This document shows, in pieces, positions 17,195 through 25,068 of a stretch of 64,000 bases of DNA (positions are counted from its first letter, which is position 1; each line of letters opens with the position of its first letter). Source of the stretch: Paraburkholderia ultramafica. Lineage in GTDB: Bacteria; Pseudomonadota; Gammaproteobacteria; Burkholderiales; Burkholderiaceae. A program made the position numbers and the translations under genes. The notes beneath the pieces were generated by a model, which did not search any database, had not been told where the DNA came from, and saw only the letters and a program-made list of their open reading frames with translations. The stretch spans positions 62,001-126,000 of the forward strand of contig NZ_CADIKK010000009.1 in assembly GCF_902859915.1 (NCBI RefSeq), given 5' to 3'.

Positions 17195-18706
17195 ATGTCG
17201 CTTCTTTCACAGATCGGCTCGCTGCTCGGCTCCACCGGCAGCTCCTCGACCAGCGCGGCCATGGCCGCCGCGGCGAACGCCAGCCCGTTCTCGCAAACCT
17301 TGCAGCAAAGCATCGACCAGCAGAACAACGCGGCCGCGCAGAGCGCGAGCCAGCAGCAGGCTGCGTCGTCGGCGTCTTCGGCTGCATCCTCGTCGAGCGT
17401 GCATGACGCGCCGCCGCCGGCCGATCCCGCCACGAAGAGCGCGGACGACGCGAGCAGCAATACGAACAGCAGCAGTTCGGCGAGCACGACGGCGTCCACT
17501 GCGTCGTCGGGTCATACGCAGCAGACCTCGACCGGCAAAACCGCGACAACGCCGGCGAAGTCCGGCACTTCGGCGACGCAGACCGACGCGGGCACCGCGG
17601 CGGCGGCGGCCGCCACTCAAGCTCAAGCTCAGGCGCAAGCACAGGCCGACGCGAATAGCGCTACGACGACCACCACCACCAACCTCGCCACGACCTTGAC
17701 CGATGTCGCGACCACATTGACTGGCGCTACCACGAACGCGACGTCCGGCAGCGCGTCGGGCAAGAAAACCGCCACCACCGATCCGAAGTCGCTACAGGAC
17801 GCGTTGCAGGCGGCACTCGCCGCGCTCGCGAGCGGCCAGGGCGCGGTGCCGGCGCAGGCGCTGGCGAGCGGCGCGGCGGCGAATGCCACGACGGCGGCGA
17901 CAGCGGCCAACGGACAGGCGAGCACGAGCGGCGGGCTAAACGGATCGGCGGACGGCAAGACGCTGGCGACCGGCCTGTTCGGTGACGGTAAGGGAGCGAA
18001 CGCAACCAAAGCCGCGTTGACGTCGACGGCGGCGGCGCCGACGACATCGGCCGATCCAGCGGCCGCGGCAAAATCGGCCGTCGACGCACTGACGACGACG
18101 GCGGCCAACGGCGCGCAGGCTGACGATCTGTCGTCCTTCAAGAGCGCGGCCGACGCAGCGACCGCGGCGCTGGCCGCCACACAAGCTGCGGCGAATGCCG
18201 CGACGACGTCGGCGGTCCAAAGCACGGGCAACGCGAGCGCGGCGCAAGCGGCGAACGCCTTGGCGCCGCAGGTCGGCACGACCGACTGGGAGGACGCGCT
18301 GAGCCAGAAGGTGGTGTTCCTGTCGAACGCGCATTCGCAGAGCGCCGAACTGACATTGAATCCGAAAGACCTCGGACCGCTACAGGTTGTGTTGCAGGTT
18401 GCCGATAACCATGCACATGCGTTGTTTGTTTCGCAGCACCAGTCGGTCAGAGAAGCGGTCGAGGCGGCCTTGCCGAAGCTGCGCGAGGCGATGGAATCGA
18501 ACGGGATCGGGCTGGGCAGCGCGAGCGTGAGCGACGGCTTCGCCCGGCAGGGCAGCGGCCAGCAGAGTGCCGACCCGGGCCGCTCGGGCGGCAAGTCCAG
18601 CGGCAGCGGCGGGTCTTTTGCTGGCGGTGGCGCGTCGGATTCGGCCGACACGGTGGCGAACGTCGCCGTGCGGCGGACGGTGGGGTTGGTGGACACGTTC
18701 GCCTGA
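17195..18706 (+). CDS. fliK: flagellar hook-length control protein FliK
   Basis: A 503-residue exported ruler protein. I choose the ATG at 17195 (MSLLSQIGSLL) with AGGA upstream rather than the TTG 15 bases earlier. Residues about 15–365 are extremely Ala/Ser/Thr-rich, as expected for an unfolded ruler. The C-terminal domain (about 375–460: VVFLSNAHSQSAELTLNPKD, LGPLQVVLQV, SVREAVEAALPKLREAM) is the hook-length-control domain that contacts FlhB to switch export specificity. It ends the fliFGHIJK unit; a repeat-bearing spacer separates it from fliL. Confidence 0.95.
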   Translation: MSLLSQIGSLLGSTGSSSTSAAMAAAANASPFSQTLQQSIDQQNNAAAQSASQQQAASSASSAASSSSVHDAPPPADPATKSADDASSNTNSSSSASTTASTASSGHTQQTSTGKTATTPAKSGTSATQTDAGTAAAAAATQAQAQAQAQADANSATTTTTTNLATTLTDVATTLTGATTNATSGSASGKKTATTDPKSLQDALQAALAALASGQGAVPAQALASGAAANATTAATAANGQASTSGGLNGSADGKTLATGLFGDGKGANATKAALTSTAAAPTTSADPAAAAKSAVDALTTTAANGAQADDLSSFKSAADAATAALAATQAAANAATTSAVQSTGNASAAQAANALAPQVGTTDWEDALSQKVVFLSNAHSQSAELTLNPKDLGPLQVVLQVADNHAHALFVSQHQSVREAVEAALPKLREAMESNGIGLGSASVSDGFARQGSGQQSADPGRSGGKSSGSGGSFAGGGASDSADTVANVAVRRTVGLVDTFA

Positions 18707-18779
18707 AGGTTGACCGTAACGCGGCATTGGTACGTGCAGCGGCTTGAGCTCTTTCTTGACCTGACGTTGATTGACTAGC

Positions 18780-19090
18780 GCTCCCCTCGGGGCGGCCTGA
18801 ACGCGCCAGACGGTTCGCTGAAGGACCGCGACGGCGCGCGCAGCGTCGCCGGAAGAATGACTGCCTTGTCACTGACGCGGAGTGTGCGGGAACACAGATT
18901 CCAGATGCACCACGCCCCCCTCCAAGCCAGGGGACCCGCTTAAAAGCTGGCGGTGTGAGCCCGCTTTCTTTGCTTACTTTCTTTGCGGCGGCAAAGAAAG
19001 TGAGTGCCGCCCCGCACAGGGGCAACGCCAATCAACCACCACGAAAACAAGGAAAGGCCAACACCCCAAGCCCACAGCCAAGCCTCCAGA
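18780..19090. repeat. intergenic repetitive element with long palindrome between fliK and fliL
   Basis: The 500 bp between fliK (18706) and fliL (19207) carry a block that resembles a dispersed repeat I recall from Burkholderia/Paraburkholderia genomes. Its core is a 14-bp inverted repeat (CTTACTTTCTTTGC at 18973–18986, GCAAAGAAAGTGAG at 18991–19004, 4-nt loop, one G·T pair), flanked by GCCGCCCCGCACAGGGGC. The block is followed by an A/C-rich tract to about 19190. An open frame starting at 18955 runs through it into fliL but is not a credible protein. The repeat identity rests on memory. Confidence 0.6.
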
Positions 19091-19206
19091 CAAAAAACCA
19101 AAAACCAGAGATAACCCGCAATCCCCCTTCTTTTCGACCCATCGCCGCGCGATCAAATCAACAACAATCACCATCACCAGCACTAAAGGCACGCAAAGCA
19201 AACCAC

Positions 19207-19707
19207 ATGGCAACCACGACCGCCCCCCAGCAAGCCGCGCCCGCCTCCCCGGGCCCGTTGAAGCGCATCATCCTGATCGCCCTCATCGCGCTCGTCGCCG
19301 CAGGCGCAGCCGGCGCGGGCGTGTGGTTCTTCATGTCCAAACGCCCCCCCGCCGCTGCGGCAGCCGAAGCCACGCCGTCTCCGGCTGCAGCACCGCTGTT
19401 CTTCCCGCTCGAATCGATGACGGTCAACCTGCAATCGGACGACGGCCAGCAGCACTTCCTGCGCATCGGCCTCACGCTCAAGCTCGGCGACGCGGCCACC
19501 CAGCAGCAACTCACCGACCACATACCGGAAGTGCGCAGCCACATCCTGCTCGCGCTGTCGAACAAGCATCCGGACGAACTCGCGCCGCTCGAAGGCAAGC
19601 GCGCGCTCGCCGACGAACTCAAGACGCTGATCGAGCAGCCGACCGAAAAAGGCGCCGCGCCGATCCGCGTGCAGGACGTGCTGTTCACCGAATTCGTCGT
19701 GCAGTGA
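19207..19707 (+). CDS. fliL: flagellar basal body-associated protein FliL
   Basis: A 166-residue single-pass inner-membrane protein starting MATTTAPQQ, with a membrane helix at about 20–43 (IILIALIALVAAGAAGAGVW) and a periplasmic domain containing FFPLESMTVNLQSDDGQQHF, LRIGLTLKL, RSHILLALSNK and the C-terminal VLFTEFVVQ. FliL forms rings around the stator and supports torque. The ribosome site is weak (AAAGG lies about 17 bases upstream). It heads fliLMNOPQR. Confidence 0.93.
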   Translation: MATTTAPQQAAPASPGPLKRIILIALIALVAAGAAGAGVWFFMSKRPPAAAAAEATPSPAAAPLFFPLESMTVNLQSDDGQQHFLRIGLTLKLGDAATQQQLTDHIPEVRSHILLALSNKHPDELAPLEGKRALADELKTLIEQPTEKGAAPIRVQDVLFTEFVVQ

Positions 19708-19770
19708 CGCTCAGTGACGTTATCTAGCACTGCCATCATCAACCGCCACGGGACGCACGAGGAATAAGGA

Positions 19771-20769
19771 ATGGGCCACGAAGAGTTCATGTCCCAGGAG
19801 GAGGTCGATGCCCTCCTCAAGGGCGTCACCGGCGAGTCCGACTCGGTAGCCGAGCAAGGCGACCGTTCGGGCGTCCGGCCGTACAACATCGCGACGCAGG
19901 AACGCATCGTCCGCGGCCGGATGCCCGGCCTCGAAATCATCAACGACCGTTTCGCACGTCTGTTGCGCGTCGGCATTTTCAACTTCATGCGGCGCTCGGC
20001 GGAAATCTCCGTCGGTCCGGTGAAGGTGCAGAAGTACAGCGAATTCACCCGCAACCTGCCGATCCCGACCAACCTGAACCTGGTCCACGTGAAGCCGCTG
20101 CGCGGCACGTCGCTGTTCGTATTCGATCCGAACCTCGTGTTCTTCGTGGTCGACAACCTGTTCGGCGGCGACGGACGCTTCCATACCCGCGTCGAAGGAC
20201 GCGACTTCACGCAGACCGAGCAGCGCATCATCATGAAGCTGCTCAATCTGACGTTCGAGCACTACATGGCGTCGTGGAAGAGCGTGCGCCCGCTGCAGTT
20301 CGAATTCGTGCGCTCGGAAATGCACACGCAGTTCGCCAACGTCGCGACACCGAACGAGATCGTCATCGTCACGCAGTTCTCGATCGAATTCGGCACGACG
20401 GGCGGCACGCTGCACATCTGCATGCCGTATTCGATGATCGAGCCGATTCGCGACATCCTGTCGTCGCCGATCCAGGGCGAGGCGATGGACATCGACCGCC
20501 GCTGGGTCCGCGTGCTGTCGCAGCAGGTGCAGGCAGCGGAAGTGGAACTGACCGCCGACCTCGCGCAGGTGCCGGTCACGTTCGAACAGATCCTGAACAT
20601 GCGCAAAGGCGATGTTCTGCCGATCAACATCCCCGAACACATCACGGCGAAAGTCGACGGCGTGCCGGTGATGGAATGCGGCTACGGAATTTTCAATGGT
20701 CAGTACGCGTTGCGGGTCCAGAAGATGATCAGCGCAGCCGACACGATGAAGGAAGGTGGATATGAGTGA
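19771..20769 (+). CDS. fliM: flagellar motor switch protein FliM
   Basis: A 332-residue C-ring protein with ATG after AGGAATAAGGA. The N-terminal MSQEEVDALLKGV is the CheY-P-binding peptide. The middle domain carries RFARLLRVGIFNFMRRSAEI and the GGDGR loop (FGGDGRFHTR). The C-terminal SpoA domain begins around ELTADLAQVPVTF. Binding of CheY-P to FliM and FliN switches rotation. It overlaps fliN by eight bases. Confidence 0.97.
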   Translation: MGHEEFMSQEEVDALLKGVTGESDSVAEQGDRSGVRPYNIATQERIVRGRMPGLEIINDRFARLLRVGIFNFMRRSAEISVGPVKVQKYSEFTRNLPIPTNLNLVHVKPLRGTSLFVFDPNLVFFVVDNLFGGDGRFHTRVEGRDFTQTEQRIIMKLLNLTFEHYMASWKSVRPLQFEFVRSEMHTQFANVATPNEIVIVTQFSIEFGTTGGTLHICMPYSMIEPIRDILSSPIQGEAMDIDRRWVRVLSQQVQAAEVELTADLAQVPVTFEQILNMRKGDVLPINIPEHITAKVDGVPVMECGYGIFNGQYALRVQKMISAADTMKEGGYE

Positions 20770-21223
20770 CCTGAACGCAAAGCCCGAGGCCGAACTGGCC
20801 ACCGGCGAACAACTGGCCGCCGCCGCGGCGAGCGCCGAAGACGACGACGCGATGGCCGACTGGGCCAGCGCGCTGGCCGAGCAGAACGACAATACGGAAG
20901 TCAGCGCGACGACGGCCGGCGTGTTCCAGCCGCTGTCGAAAGTCGAGCCGACCTCGACGCGCAACGACATCGACATGATCCTGGACATCCCGGTCCAGAT
21001 GACCGTCGAACTCGGCCGCACCAAGATCGCGATCCGCAACCTGCTGCAACTCGCGCAGGGTTCGGTGGTGGAACTGGACGGCATGGCCGGCGAACCGATG
21101 GACGTACTGGTCAACGGTTGCCTGATCGCCCAGGGCGAAGTGGTGGTCGTGAACGACAAGTTCGGGATCCGTCTGACCGACATCATCACGCCGTCCGAAC
21201 GTATCCGGAAGCTGAATCGATGA
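20762..21223 (+). CDS. fliN: flagellar motor switch protein FliN
   Basis: A 153-residue protein. I start at the ATG at 20762 (MSDLNAKPE), which has GGAAGGTGGA just upstream; an in-frame GTG six bases earlier lies inside that ribosome site. The acidic, Ala-rich N-terminus is variable. The C-terminal SpoA domain (about 75–153: LDIPVQMTVELGRTKIAIRN, LLQLAQGSVVELD, EVVVVNDKFGIRLTDI) is canonical. FliN lines the base of the C-ring and docks FliH. Its stop overlaps the fliO start (ATGA). Confidence 0.96.
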   Translation: MSDLNAKPEAELATGEQLAAAAASAEDDDAMADWASALAEQNDNTEVSATTAGVFQPLSKVEPTSTRNDIDMILDIPVQMTVELGRTKIAIRNLLQLAQGSVVELDGMAGEPMDVLVNGCLIAQGEVVVVNDKFGIRLTDIITPSERIRKLNR

Positions 21224-21792
21224 AACGCGTTGCCGGTCGCGCCGTGCTCAACGCTTCGCGCGACGTTCTGCTTCGGGCCGCCGTCGCGGCGGCCGCCACG
21301 GCGCCGCTCGCCGCGCACGCCGCCGACATGAACGCGGTCAACCACGCCGCGAGCATCGCCTCGGGTGTCGGCGCCGGCACGGCGGTCCCGGCGCTCGGCG
21401 TCGGCGCGGTATTGCAAACGATCGTCGGCCTGCTGGTCGTGCTCGGTCTGGTGTTCGGCTGCGCGTGGCTCGCGCGCCGCTTGGGCTTGCAGCCGGGCCA
21501 TCGCGGCGGGCTCGTGAAGACCGTCGGCGGTGCGTCGCTCGGCGGCAAGGAGCGCGTCGCGGTCGTCGAGATCGGCGACACGTGGCTCGTGCTCGGCGCG
21601 GCGCCCGGCAACGTGCGTCTGCTGCATACGATGCCGGCCGGTTCCGCTTCGCCCGATGCCGTCGCCAGCGTGGCCCCGCAAAACCAGGGCGCTCGCGCAC
21701 CGTTGCCTGGCACCTTCGCTCAACGCTTTCGTGACGCTTTAAAAGGCGAAATGGGCAAACGTTTCAACGCGCACGGCGGCGGGGATCGGTAA
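21220..21792 (+). CDS. fliO: flagellar biosynthetic protein FliO
   Basis: A 190-residue membrane protein starting [10 protein letters not shown], coupled by ATGA to fliN. It has an Ala-rich signal-like N-terminus, a membrane helix (about 66–86, [20 protein letters not shown]), and a short cytoplasmic domain with [21 protein letters not shown], the conserved FliO core. FliO is a scaffold for assembly of the FliP core of the export gate. Its TAA shares one base with the fliP ATG. Confidence 0.93.
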   Translation: MKRVAGRAVLNASRDVLLRAAVAAAATAPLAAHAADMNAVNHAASIASGVGAGTAVPALGVGAVLQTIVGLLVVLGLVFGCAWLARRLGLQPGHRGGLVKTVGGASLGGKERVAVVEIGDTWLVLGAAPGNVRLLHTMPAGSASPDAVASVAPQNQGARAPLPGTFAQRFRDALKGEMGKRFNAHGGGDR

Positions 21793-22637
21793 TGCAGTTC
21801 AGTTCAATGCAGCTCAGTTCCCAGTCCGTCAATGACGCGCGCGCTGTGCGCCGCGTCACCGCCACCGCCAGATCGCACACCGCTGCCGTGCTGCGCCGTT
21901 GCGCGCCTGTTGCGCTGCCGGCGTTGATGCTCGCGCTGCCGACACTGTCGTTCGCGCAAACCGCCGGTCTGCCGGCGTTCAACACGAGCCCCGGTCCGAA
22001 CGGCGGCACGACCTACTCGTTGAGCGTGCAGACGATGCTGCTGCTCACGATGCTGTCGTTCCTGCCGGCGATGGTGTTGATGATGACGAGCTTCACGCGC
22101 ATCATCATCGTGTTGTCGTTGCTGCGCCAGGCACTCGGCACGACCACTACGCCGCCGAATCAGGTGCTGGTCGGTCTCGCGCTGTTCCTCACGCTGTTCG
22201 TGATGTCGCCGGTGCTCGACAAGGCCTATAACGAAGGCTACAAGCCGTTTTCCGACGGCACGATTGCGATGGATCAGGCGGTTGCCCGCGGCGTCGCGCC
22301 GTTCAAGACGTTCATGCTGCGCCAGACCCGTGAAAGCGATCTCGCGCTGTTCGCCCGCATCTCGCACGCCGCGCCGATGCAAGGCCCCGACGACGTGCCG
22401 TTGTCGCTGCTGGTGCCGTCGTTCGTAACGAGCGAATTGAAGACCGGCTTCACGATCGGCTTCACGATCTTCATCCCGTTCCTCATCATCGACATGGTGG
22501 TGGCGAGCGTGCTGATGTCGATGGGCATGATGATGGTGTCGCCCGCCACCATCTCGCTGCCGTTCAAGCTGATGTTGTTCGTGCTGGTCGACGGCTGGCA
22601 GTTGCTGCTCGGCTCGCTCGCGCAGAGTTTCGTCTAA
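21792..22637 (+). CDS. fliP: flagellar export gate protein FliP
   Basis: A 281-residue polytopic protein with a cleavable-looking N-terminus ([16 protein letters not shown], about 44–57). FliP motifs are plain: [58 protein letters not shown], and the C-terminal [20 protein letters not shown]. FliP forms the pentameric core of the export channel with FliQ and FliR. The N-terminal leader ahead of the signal sequence is longer than in E. coli. Confidence 0.97.
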   Translation: MQFSSMQLSSQSVNDARAVRRVTATARSHTAAVLRRCAPVALPALMLALPTLSFAQTAGLPAFNTSPGPNGGTTYSLSVQTMLLLTMLSFLPAMVLMMTSFTRIIIVLSLLRQALGTTTTPPNQVLVGLALFLTLFVMSPVLDKAYNEGYKPFSDGTIAMDQAVARGVAPFKTFMLRQTRESDLALFARISHAAPMQGPDDVPLSLLVPSFVTSELKTGFTIGFTIFIPFLIIDMVVASVLMSMGMMMVSPATISLPFKLMLFVLVDGWQLLLGSLAQSFV

Positions 22638-22663
22638 CCCTCAACGCTTCCGGCACCCTCACC

Positions 22664-22933
22664 ATGACACCCGAAGCAGTCATGACGCTGGCCCACCAGG
22701 CGATGTACGTCGGCCTGCTGCTGGCCGCCCCGCTCCTGTTGGTCGCGCTGATCGTCGGCCTGGTGGTGAGTCTGTTCCAGGCGGCCACGCAGATCAACGA
22801 ATCGACGCTCTCGTTCATTCCGAAGCTGCTGGCGATCTGCGTCACGATGGTGATCGCCGGCCCATGGATGTTGACGACGATGCTCGACTACCTGCGCCAC
22901 ACGCTCACCAGCATTCCGACGCTCGTCAACTGA
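22664..22933 (+). CDS. fliQ: flagellar export gate protein FliQ
   Basis: An 89-residue protein with two membrane helices (about 15–40 and 52–75) and the family signature VVSLFQAATQINESTLSFIP. FliQ wraps the FliP-FliR helical core of the export gate. It lies 26 bp after fliP and 37 bp before fliR, with weak ribosome sites. Confidence 0.96.
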   Translation: MTPEAVMTLAHQAMYVGLLLAAPLLLVALIVGLVVSLFQAATQINESTLSFIPKLLAICVTMVIAGPWMLTTMLDYLRHTLTSIPTLVN

Positions 22934-22970
22934 GCGGCCCGCCGCCGCTTCCACTCCCGCCCCTGCCACC

Positions 22971-23753
22971 ATGTTCACGGTCACCTACGCTCAACTGAAC
23001 GGCTGGCTGACCGCGTTCCTGTGGCCGTTCGCGCGAATCGCCGCGCTGATCGCCACCGCGCCGGTATTCAGCAACGCGTCGATGCCCTCGCGCGTGAAGA
23101 TCGGCCTCGCCGCCTTCACCACGATCATCGTCGCGCCGACCATCGGCGCCTTGCCGCAAGTGACGGTGTTCTCCGCGGCCGGCGTGTGGATTCTGGTCAA
23201 CCAGTTCCTGATCGGCATCACGCTCGGCGTGACGATGCAGGTGGTATTCATGGCGATCGACGCGACCGGCTCCTTCATCGGCCTCGGCATGGGCCTCGGC
23301 TTCGCGACCTTCTTCGACGCGCAGGCGAGCGGCTCGGGCGTGGTGATCTCGCGCTACATGACGACGATCGCGATGCTGGTCTTTCTCGCGGTCGACGGCC
23401 ATTTGCAGATGCTGGCCGCGCTGGTGACGACGTTTCAGTCGGTGCCGGTGTCGGCCAACCTGCTCGCGCCGCACGGCTGGCAGACGCTCGCCAACTGGGG
23501 CGGCTCGATCTTCTCGGCGGGCTTGCTGTTGTCGCTGCCGGTGGTGGTGGCCTTGCTGATCGCCAACCTCGCGCTCGGCATTCTCAATCGCGCCGCGCCG
23601 CAGATCGGCGTGTTTCAGATCGGCTTTCCGCTTACGATGCTGATCGGTCTGCTGCTGGTGCAACTGATGCTGCCGAACATGATCCCGTTCTTCGTGCGGC
23701 TTTTCGACAGCGGCATCGACGAGATGGGGCGGGTCGCGGCGGGGCTGAAGTAA
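22971..23753 (+). CDS. fliR: flagellar export gate protein FliR
   Basis: A 260-residue polytopic inner-membrane protein (about six helices). Characteristic segments are NGWLTAFLWPFARIAALIAT, GLGMGLGFATFFDAQASGSG, NLALGILNRAAPQIGVFQIG and FPLTMLIGLLLVQLMLPNMI. FliR completes the FliP5Q4R1 export gate. It ends the fliL–fliR unit and is followed by a strong bidirectional terminator before the convergent flgL. Confidence 0.97.
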   Translation: MFTVTYAQLNGWLTAFLWPFARIAALIATAPVFSNASMPSRVKIGLAAFTTIIVAPTIGALPQVTVFSAAGVWILVNQFLIGITLGVTMQVVFMAIDATGSFIGLGMGLGFATFFDAQASGSGVVISRYMTTIAMLVFLAVDGHLQMLAALVTTFQSVPVSANLLAPHGWQTLANWGGSIFSAGLLLSLPVVVALLIANLALGILNRAAPQIGVFQIGFPLTMLIGLLLVQLMLPNMIPFFVRLFDSGIDEMGRVAAGLK

Positions 23754-23774
23754 AGCGCGCGTCCATGCTGCATA

Positions 23775-23800
23775 AAAAAACCGGCCTGCGCCGGTTTTTT
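23775..23800. terminator. bidirectional rho-independent terminator between fliR and flgL
   Basis: AAAAAA-CCGGC (stem 23781–23785), CTGC loop, GCCGG (23790–23794), then TTTTTT. A-run and T-run flank the stem symmetrically, so it can stop transcription from both convergent units. Confidence 0.92.
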
Positions 23801-23821
23801 ATTTTGTACCGCGTCGCTCCA

Positions 23822-25057
23822 TCAGTTGCCGATGTACTGGAACAGCGACATGCTCTGGATCTTCACGAACGCCTGCTGCGAAGCCTGCAACGCCGCCTGC
23901 TGCATCGTGTACTTGCTGATCGTCGCGACCATGTCGGTCGAGGTCAGGTCCGACAGGTTGCTCTGCGTTTGCAGCGAGTTGGTCTGCGTCACGGTTTGCA
24001 GCGCCTGCACTTCCTGCTCGCGGCCGCCGACCGATGCCTGCACCGCCGTCACGTTGTTCATCGTGTTGGCCAACTGGCTCAGGCCAGTGTTCATCACGTT
24101 CTGCAGGTTGGCCGTCGCCGCCGCGTTACCCGTCACCGGCTGTTGCAGCGCGGAGATCATCGCGTTCAGGTTCGCGAACACATCGGTGCCCGCCTGATTG
24201 GCCGGCTTGACCGTGAAGGTGTCGTTCGCGGCCGGCGTGCCGGTGATCGCGACCGTCTGACCGCCGATCGTGATGTCGGCGCCGTCCGTGTACGGTTGCG
24301 CTGTGCCCACCGCAGTTGGCGGGGTCGTAGTCGTATCGTTGATCTGGTAGGTCAGCGACGAGCCGCTGCCGCTGAACACAATCTGGTACGGGCGGGCATT
24401 CGCCGCCTGGGTCGGATCGTTGACCGTCACCGAACCGATCACGCCGGTGCCGGTGTTGTTCGAATTGCCGGCTGCGATCGGCTGCGCATTGGACGCGCCG
24501 ACGCTCATGAAAACCGCGATGCCGTTGTCGCCCGTGGCCACCTGGTTGCTGTCGGTGACCTGCACGGTGCGCGTGCCGGTGTCGCCCGCATAGACGACGG
24601 CGCCGCTTGCAGCGGTCGTGAACGCCTTGGTGGAGTTCTGGAACCCGGAGAACAGCGAATTGCCCGCGCCGTCGGTCGCATTGGCGTAGGTCAGCAACTG
24701 GTCGCGCAGGCTCGTCAGCTGAGCCGCAATGGCGCTGCGGTTGGTGTCGGTCAACCCGCCGTCGCCCACTCTGAGAGCGAGCGTGTTCACGCTTTGCAGC
24801 GTGCCAAGCACGCCGTTGAGCGTCGAATCCTCAGCCTGCAGCGACGACAGCGCGGCGTTCTGGTTGGTGGTGTATTGCGACAGCGCCGTGGCCGTCGAGC
24901 TCAACTGCACGGCCTGGGCCGCGCCGAGCGGGTTGTCGGCGGCGGTGCTCAGGCTGACGCCGCTCGAGATTTGCTGGTAGATCTGGGACAACTGAGCCTG
25001 CTGGTTGCTCATTGTCTCGACGTTCATGCTGAAGTACTGCGAGCTGGAGATACGCAT
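23822..25057 (-). CDS. flgL: flagellar hook-filament junction protein FlgL (HAP3)
   Basis: A 411-residue axial protein, longer than E. coli FlgL (317). The flagellin-like N-terminal helices (MRISSSQYFSMNVETMSNQQ) and C-terminal helices (KYTMQQAALQASQQAFVKIQ) are conserved. The middle is an expanded surface domain that includes a module (about residues 223–285; YQIVFSG...ITGTPAANDTFTVKPA) also seen in FlgK and FlgE. FlgL caps FlgK and seeds the flagellin filament. It lies 11 bp after flgK. Confidence 0.95.
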   Translation of the reverse strand: MRISSSQYFSMNVETMSNQQAQLSQIYQQISSGVSLSTAADNPLGAAQAVQLSSTATALSQYTTNQNAALSSLQAEDSTLNGVLGTLQSVNTLALRVGDGGLTDTNRSAIAAQLTSLRDQLLTYANATDGAGNSLFSGFQNSTKAFTTAASGAVVYAGDTGTRTVQVTDSNQVATGDNGIAVFMSVGASNAQPIAAGNSNNTGTGVIGSVTVNDPTQAANARPYQIVFSGSGSSLTYQINDTTTTPPTAVGTAQPYTDGADITIGGQTVAITGTPAANDTFTVKPANQAGTDVFANLNAMISALQQPVTGNAAATANLQNVMNTGLSQLANTMNNVTAVQASVGGREQEVQALQTVTQTNSLQTQSNLSDLTSTDMVATISKYTMQQAALQASQQAFVKIQSMSLFQYIGN

Positions 25058-25068
25058 GGTTCAACGCC

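Noticed and set aside
18955..19206. An extended FliL start running through the repeat region
   Set aside because: The added residues come from the palindromic repeat and A/C tract; FliL homology and its membrane helix start after the ATG at 19207.
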